This document shows positions 8,375 through 12,835 of a DNA stretch of 12,835 nucleotides, in pieces. Every line of letters begins with the position of its first letter. The first letter of the stretch is position 1. Both the position numbers and the translations under genes were made by a program. The stretch spans positions 1 to 12,835 of the forward strand of contig CBDUST010000111.1 of the NCBI GenBank assembly GCA_965369945.1, read 5' to 3'. This DNA is from JADFNO01 sp965369945. GTDB lineage: Bacteria > Planctomycetota > Phycisphaerae > Phycisphaerales > SM1A02. The notes beneath the pieces are model-generated. The model ran no database searches. It saw only the letters and a list, made by a program, of their open reading frames with translations, and was not told the origin of the DNA.

Positions 8375-9574
8375 TCACGGAGGTACCTGGGCCGTGGTCA
8401 GGCTCGGGTCGGCGACCATCTCAAACTCTAGTGAAGCCTCAGCTTCAGCTTTGGACTTCTCATCGCGAACACTGATCTTGAGCTGGTACCTGCCGACGGA
8501 GAGCTGCTCCGGGAAGGTAACCACCTGCACGATGTAGAAGTCGTGCCGGCGATTCTTGGTCACATCAACCACCGGTTGCCACGGCTGACGCCACACGGGT
8601 ATTCCGTCGCGATCGGAGAAAATCACCAACTGTTGGGAGAGTTCGGTCACCCATTCGGCGTTGGCATTCAACTCGCTCGTAAAGTCTTCGATTTCCATGT
8701 ACACAACAGCTTGCTGGCTACTGTGGGCGAGGAAGGCATACCGTCCGGCGTCGTTGGTCTTGAATTCGTCGTAGGCCCCGAAGCCTGACACGCGCGAGGT
8801 GAGCGCGGCATGGTTGAGGTGCAGCTGCGGTTCCTTGGTGAGGCTGCGGTGCAGCTCAGCCACGGCTCCCGGCAAGGCTTCAGGATCCCCGGAGCGCACC
8901 AGCTCTTGCCCGAGCTTGGTGTAGAACGTCTGCATCGCCGAAAGAAGTTCGCGCTCCCGGTCAGTCAAGCCGGGGATCGCGTCGACCTGCAATTGACGAT
9001 CGGGGCTGAGGACCGCCTGCGCCACAATCACCAGCAGGTGCCGAAGCGGGACATCGCTATACGTTGCATGTTGGTACGCTTCTCGCGAGAATTCGACCAT
9101 CAATTCACGCAGCCGATCATCAGGCGGAGGCTCGATCGCGGTCGTTTGATTCGTCTGTGGCTGCGACACCGGCGGGGTCGGCGTCGATTGATCCGCGGCG
9201 AGCGATCCTTGTGAAGGCTCGGGCTCAGGTGCCGGTGTGGGTATCGATACCTCTCGCGGTTTGTATAGGCCGGGAAGATTCCACTGGATGTCCGCTCGCC
9301 TAACAGGGCTGGTATCTTGGGGCGAATCGTCGTTCGCTGGCCGCTGCGACAGACTCATAAGGTGCTCAACATCACGTTGAGCTTGGGCGACAAAGTCGTT
9401 GACAAGCGGGTCGGCTTCCGGCGATTCGGAGTCGGTCGACTGGACGACCGGCGCCGCGGCGTCGCCACCGCTTTGCGGCGGCGTTTCACAGCCAGCCAGC
9501 GCAGAGAAGGCCCCAAATATGACCGAGACAGCAATAGATTGAGCGATCGTATTCACCGCCGTTGCCTCCTGCAT
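8375..9574 (-). CDS. lipoprotein of unknown function
   Basis: This 399-residue protein has a lipoprotein signal with lipobox LAGC (26-29), so the mature protein should be lipid-anchored at Cys29. A low-complexity linker rich in Pro, Thr, Ser, Gln and Glu follows, including alternating PAPEPEP and STPTPPVSQP. Then comes a helical segment (about 145-240) and a C-terminal beta-rich region with FYIVQVVTFP and VGRYQLKISVRD, which looks like an immunoglobulin-type fold. No known family was recognised. ATG 9574 has AGGA ten bases upstream. It leaves a signal region with no Lys or Arg; the in-frame TTG at 9625 would supply two arginines but overlap holA by 10 bp, so the start is not settled. It sits between holA and pyrB in a same-strand block, probably co-transcribed. 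Confidence 0.83.
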   Translation of the reverse strand: MQEATAVNTIAQSIAVSVIFGAFSALAGCETPPQSGGDAAAPVVQSTDSESPEADPLVNDFVAQAQRDVEHLMSLSQRPANDDSPQDTSPVRRADIQWNLPGLYKPREVSIPTPAPEPEPSQGSLAADQSTPTPPVSQPQTNQTTAIEPPPDDRLRELMVEFSREAYQHATYSDVPLRHLLVIVAQAVLSPDRQLQVDAIPGLTDRERELLSAMQTFYTKLGQELVRSGDPEALPGAVAELHRSLTKEPQLHLNHAALTSRVSGFGAYDEFKTNDAGRYAFLAHSSQQAVVYMEIEDFTSELNANAEWVTELSQQLVIFSDRDGIPVWRQPWQPVVDVTKNRRHDFYIVQVVTFPEQLSVGRYQLKISVRDEKSKAEAEASLEFEMVADPSLTTAQVPP

Positions 9575-9615
9575 TGGAAGACCATCCTGGTCCGGTGTGG
9601 GTATCGGACGCCTCG

Positions 9616-10638
9616 TCAGAGGCAACCAATGCTATCGGTCACAAGCACGGTGAGTCGTTCAAGGTTCCGGTCGGGGCGGCCGAGGCTTCGCTTGCTTCGC
9701 CGGTCGCTGTCAACGGCGAGCTGCAGGAGTTGTGCAAAGCGTCGCGGGCCGGCGCGACGGGCGGTATCGACGATTCGATTGCCGGTCGGTCCCCACAACC
9801 GAAGTTGTTGGGCGATGGTGCGCGGCGTCTGACCTTGGCGCAACAGTTGCGCGGCTCCGTGGAGCCGACGAAGCAAATCGCTGATCGCCCACATCACCAG
9901 CACCTCGGGCAGTTGCGACACCTCAAACAGGTCGCGAAGTTTGCCCAGCGCCTCGGGCGGACGGCCGGTCATGATTGCACTTTGCAACACCCAGGCCTGT
10001 TCCTCGCGGCTTCGCCCCACCAGTGCGGTGACATCATCGCGCGTGATGGCGTTGTCCAAACCGACGAAGGCGGCAAGCTTGGCCAGCTCATTGTCCAGCC
10101 GAACCAAGCCACAGCCCAGTCGTTCAACCAGCAACAGTGCGGCCGAACGCTGGATCGAGCAACCGTGACGATTCTGACACTCATCAAGGCACCATGACGT
10201 GGCCTGTGCGTCGCTGAGCAGGTCGCATTTGGCCAGTGTGCCGACTTTCGTCACGAGCTTGTCGAAGTTTCCCTTGCGCCACGTCTCAGCTCGTAGCAGC
10301 AGTGTCGCCTCGTCGACCGGCGACTTGGCGTAGCCCTCCATAGCCCGGCGGTACCCCTCGCGAGCCAGGAATTTGTCCGCGTTATCGACGATCACCAGCT
10401 TGTGACGTTGGATCAATCCATAACTGCGCAGCTCGTCAAGGACATCCGCAAGGCTGACCGAGTTGCCGTCGAAGCTGAACTGTTCAATCTCGCCATGGGC
10501 ATCCCGTAGCGCTTTGGCAAGCCGTTGGGACCCCTCGTGGATTAGCAGCAGTTCCTTGCCGTGAAGGACGACAATTCGCATGGCGGCGTCGAAGCTGACT
10601 TGTTGAGGGGTGTTTCGAGCCATCTCGCTGCTGATCAT
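9616..10638 (-). CDS. holA: DNA polymerase III delta subunit
   Basis: HolA is the delta subunit of the clamp loader; it opens the beta sliding clamp for loading on DNA. The 340-residue length matches the family (about 340). The N-terminal part has the delta pattern MRIVVLHGKELLLIHEG, the ELRSYGLIQRHKLVIVDNAD strand-helix segment (about 70-90) and LLLRAETWRKG. The middle has the diagnostic LDNELAKLAAFVG, then ITRDDVTALVGRSREEQAWVL leading into the C-terminal collar domain with the small-helix pattern SQLPEVLVMWAISDLLRRL. The start is uncertain: ATG 10638, 10623 and 10581 are all in frame and none has a strong Shine-Dalgarno; the longest is used. It is the first gene of the leftward block, divergent from the histidine kinase (117 bp between starts). 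Confidence 0.9.
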   Translation of the reverse strand: MISSEMARNTPQQVSFDAAMRIVVLHGKELLLIHEGSQRLAKALRDAHGEIEQFSFDGNSVSLADVLDELRSYGLIQRHKLVIVDNADKFLAREGYRRAMEGYAKSPVDEATLLLRAETWRKGNFDKLVTKVGTLAKCDLLSDAQATSWCLDECQNRHGCSIQRSAALLLVERLGCGLVRLDNELAKLAAFVGLDNAITRDDVTALVGRSREEQAWVLQSAIMTGRPPEALGKLRDLFEVSQLPEVLVMWAISDLLRRLHGAAQLLRQGQTPRTIAQQLRLWGPTGNRIVDTARRAGPRRFAQLLQLAVDSDRRSKRSLGRPDRNLERLTVLVTDSIGCL

Positions 10639-10745
10639 AACCGAGTCCGAGACTGGGGAATCGGCCCAATGTCTTCTATTGCAGCTGGCGGCGGTTGCAG
10701 CGCTGGTGACGGGTCGCCATCGCTCATAGGATCAGCGACGAAGCG

Positions 10746-10749
10746 AAGG
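10746..10749 (+). promoter_or_regulatory. ribosome site deciding the histidine kinase start
   Basis: AAGG (in the context GAAGG) lies six bases before the GTG at 10756. This spacing is close to ideal and puts the FHA domain right at the N-terminus. It therefore favours GTG 10756 over the in-frame ATG at 10669, which has only a weaker GGGGA about ten bases upstream, and over ATG 10561, which would run into the divergent holA gene. Confidence 0.55.
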
Positions 10750-10755
10750 TGTATC

Positions 10756-12438
10756 GTGCTGGTATTGCATATTCTCCAAGGTCCGGATCGTGGCAAGAAG
10801 TTCGAGCTGCCGATCGACGAGCCGCAGCTCATCGGTCGCTCGTCCGAGTCGCTGCCACTGACGGATGGCACAGTCAGCCGCCGTCATGCCGAGCTTACGC
10901 CGGACGACGGGCGGTGGTTTCTGCGCGACCTGGAGTCGTCCAACGGCACGTTCATCAACGGAGAACGGATCGCCCATGAACCGGTGGAGCTATCGCCCGG
11001 CGATCAGATTCGTTGCGGATCGACGCTGGTGGTCTTCGCCATCGCCCCCGATGACGATCGTCCGTCGCGTGTGCGGCTGGTTGGGCCTACAGAAATGGAC
11101 GTCACGGTCGAGCATCGGTTGGATCCCAACGACGAGTCGATGATCCTGGCTGAGCCGGACCCGGTGAAGGCGGCGAAGGATCACCTGCGCGTGATTTACG
11201 ATCTCACCGCGCTGACGGGATTCACGATTGAGCGAGAGGCGCTTCTGAATCGCGTCATGGACCTGATCTTCGAGGAGTTCAAGCCCGACCGCGGCTTCAT
11301 TTTGTTGAAGGAGGACGCCGGCGACGACAGCCGATTCGATCCCGTGGTCGTTCGCTACAAGGTGCGTCCCAAGACCATCGACGAGGGACACATCCCGGTA
11401 AGTCAGACGATCATCCAGCATACCGTGAGCGAAGGCACGGGAATCCTGTCTACGAATGCGATGACAGACCAGCGATTTCGCTCAGGCGACTCGGTGCGTG
11501 AGTACGGCATCCGCTCGGCCATCTGCGTGCCGATTCGGACGGCGCAAGAGATCTTCGGTGTCATCAGCATCGACTCGTCCATGGCCCAGTTTACGTTCAC
11601 AGAATCGCAGCTTCGCCTGCTCAATGCTGTTGGTCAGCACACCGGCTTGGCTCTTACGAACGCGGCACTCGTGGACTCGCAGATGCAGTCGCAGCGACTG
11701 GCGGCGACCGGACAGACCGTGGCCTCGCTGAGCCATTCGATCAAGAACATCTTGCAGGGCTTACGAGGCGGCGCCGACGCGGTCGAGTTGGCGCTGAATC
11801 GAGGGGACTTCAAACTGGCCAAAGAGGGCTGGCCCATCTTGGCGCGGAATCTCGATCGAATCTACGGATTGACACAGAACATGCTGGCGTTCTCCAAGCA
11901 TCGCGAATTGGAGTTGGAGTTGACGCCGATCGGTCCGCTGATGGAAGAGCTTGCGGAATTGTTTCAGCCACAGTGCGACCGCAAGGAAGTCGGTTTGATT
12001 TTGGATCTCGCGGAGGACGTACCGCCGATCCCAATTGACGCCAACGCGATCCATCAGGCTGTGATGAACCTTCTGGCAAATGCACTTGATGCGGTCTCGG
12101 CCAAGACCGGCGTGGTAACACTTCGGACTCGATTCCTCGCGGACAACCACGAAACTCAGATTGCCGTGTCCGACAATGGTCCGGGCGTTTCGCCAGATCG
12201 GCACGAAGAACTGTTCGAGGCGTTCCGTTCGACCAAGGGCCAACGCGGCACCGGGCTGGGCCTGGCCGTGACGCGCAAAATTGTGCAGGAGCACGGAGGG
12301 CGTATCGAGGTCGAATCTCAGCCGAAACAGGGCGCGACGTTCATCATTACGCTGCCCAGCGATCGGGTGGTGTTGGACTCGGGCGACACCCGCCTGCCTC
12401 GTCCCCTTTCCCCGTCGGAGCTGGACGAGGAGTTGTGA
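10756..12438 (+). CDS. soluble FHA-GAF sensor histidine kinase
   Basis: This 560-residue kinase has no membrane segment. An FHA domain comes first (about 1-100), with GR (27-28), SRRH (41-44) and SSNGTFING (61-69), the usual phosphothreonine-peptide contacts. A GAF domain follows (about 143-306), with the family-like IRSAICVPI and IFGVISIDSS. Next are a dimerisation/phosphoacceptor segment with SHSIKN (His327 the likely phosphorylation site) and an HATPase domain with the N-box NLLANALDA (438-446), DNGPGV (473-478), an F-box FEAF and GTGLGL (498-503). All catalytic motifs are intact. It probably joins Ser/Thr-kinase signals, via FHA, to a two-component phosphorelay. No response regulator is beside it, so its partner is elsewhere. 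FHA-GAF-kinase fusions of this type are common in planctomycetes. The GTG start is explained under the ribosome site entry. Confidence 0.93.
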   Translation: MLVLHILQGPDRGKKFELPIDEPQLIGRSSESLPLTDGTVSRRHAELTPDDGRWFLRDLESSNGTFINGERIAHEPVELSPGDQIRCGSTLVVFAIAPDDDRPSRVRLVGPTEMDVTVEHRLDPNDESMILAEPDPVKAAKDHLRVIYDLTALTGFTIEREALLNRVMDLIFEEFKPDRGFILLKEDAGDDSRFDPVVVRYKVRPKTIDEGHIPVSQTIIQHTVSEGTGILSTNAMTDQRFRSGDSVREYGIRSAICVPIRTAQEIFGVISIDSSMAQFTFTESQLRLLNAVGQHTGLALTNAALVDSQMQSQRLAATGQTVASLSHSIKNILQGLRGGADAVELALNRGDFKLAKEGWPILARNLDRIYGLTQNMLAFSKHRELELELTPIGPLMEELAELFQPQCDRKEVGLILDLAEDVPPIPIDANAIHQAVMNLLANALDAVSAKTGVVTLRTRFLADNHETQIAVSDNGPGVSPDRHEELFEAFRSTKGQRGTGLGLAVTRKIVQEHGGRIEVESQPKQGATFIITLPSDRVVLDSGDTRLPRPLSPSELDEEL

Positions 12439-12502
12439 AAACAGGCGTGACGTGGACGAAGGCGCAGATTTCTGAGCGAAACGCTGGCCGAGTGAGGTCA
12501 TC

Positions 12503-12530
12503 TTGCCGAAACGGTGAGCGAGCCTATCAT
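12503..12530 (+). promoter_or_regulatory. candidate sigma-70-type promoter for clpP
   Basis: TTGCCG (12503-12508) and TATCAT (12525-12530) match the -35 and -10 consensus at 4 of 6 and 5 of 6 positions, with a 16-base spacer. Transcription would begin near 12537, about 29 bases before the clpP ATG. It lies in the 127 bp gap after the histidine kinase, so clpP need not depend on readthrough. The match is by eye only. Confidence 0.4.
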
Positions 12531-12565
12531 GCGGCGAACCTCAAGATGAACGGCTGCAAACGACC

Positions 12566-12835
12566 ATGGACTATCCAAATCCGCTGAATTCCGGATCGCA
12601 ATTGAGCGATGGCGTCGGGGTCGATCCGCGTGGCGCGGTGCAATACCAGCGAACGCGCGAGATGACGCTCGACGAGTTGATGCTCGAGAACCGAGTGGTT
12701 TTTCTTGTCGGTGACATTAACCAGGCAACCGCGGCTCGGGTCAAGATTCAGATTCTGTACCTGGAAGATAAGAAACGCGGCCAGGACAAAAACATCAACA
12801 AAAAAACTCCCCGGGGCTAGGTGGACGATACGTTG
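12566..12835 (+). CDS. clpP: ClpP protease subunit, 5' part, with an in-frame stop at the window edge
   Basis: ClpP is the serine peptidase chamber of ATP-dependent Clp proteases. The visible part shows the family N-terminus: YQRTREMTLDELMLENRVVF (residues 27-46), then the GDI strand and QILYLEDKK (62-70). The catalytic Ser, His and Asp lie beyond the edge. From residue 74 the sequence deteriorates. It reads DKNINKKTPRG, then a TAG stop (12818-12820), then VDDTL, which lines up residue for residue with the family pattern of D-I-N-x-Y-I-N-S-P-G-G, one residue, V-D-D-T-L. The frame is therefore kept and only substitutions are needed to restore it, so the stop is probably an error at a contig or read end rather than a true 84-residue protein. 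A real pseudogene is the alternative. The ATG at 12566 has only a weak Shine-Dalgarno, so the start could lie elsewhere. Confidence 0.8.

Noticed and set aside
9562..10197. 211-codon rightward open frame opposite holA
   Set aside because: holA matches its family over its full length on the other strand; this frame resembles nothing and also overlaps the lipoprotein start.
10561..10755. Longer N-terminus for the histidine kinase
   Set aside because: It would overlap divergent holA and add low-complexity residues before the FHA domain; GTG 10756 has a well-spaced ribosome site.
11761..12501. 246-codon leftward open frame opposite the histidine kinase
   Set aside because: It is a shadow of the kinase catalytic region, whose motifs are all intact on the + strand.

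Overview
The window reads as moderately GC-rich chromosomal DNA from a Gram-negative-type bacterium, most likely a planctomycete (Phycisphaerae or relatives). This rests on a MoxR ATPase beside a BatA-like von Willebrand (vWA) membrane protein, a soluble FHA-GAF-histidine kinase, large exported proteins without recognisable domains, an outer-membrane-barrel-like protein and a lipoprotein. The lineage is inferred from gene content, not from a marker gene.

Layout. (1) The left edge holds the first nine codons of a leftward gene with a strong ribosome site. A ~394 bp divergent intergenic region follows, with three inverted repeats. (2) 422-4820, rightward: MoxR AAA+ ATPase, small cupin, BatA-like vWA membrane protein, then a secreted beta-barrel-like protein. 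The DUF58 gene usually found between MoxR and the vWA gene is absent, and a cupin sits there instead. (3) 4810-10638, leftward, in transcription order: holA (DNA polymerase III delta), a lipoprotein, pyrB (aspartate carbamoyltransferase), gmk (guanylate kinase) and a 613-residue exported protein coupled to gmk by an ATGA overlap. The two blocks converge with an 11 bp overlap of their 3' ends. (4) 10756-12438, rightward: a soluble FHA-GAF-histidine kinase, divergent from holA. (5) The right edge holds the 5' part of clpP, with a good promoter candidate upstream. Its last ~50 bases carry clustered substitutions and an in-frame stop, although the reading frame still matches ClpP after the stop.

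The leftward block joins replication (holA) and nucleotide synthesis (pyrB, gmk) with two envelope proteins of unknown role. The rightward block looks like a MoxR/vWA envelope chaperone-type module with an unusual composition. No tRNA, rRNA, CRISPR array, insertion sequence or phage gene was seen. The strongest points for follow-up are the cupin-for-DUF58 arrangement, the predicted RBS-masking hairpin at the left edge, the gmk-coupled exported protein, and the damaged clpP end.
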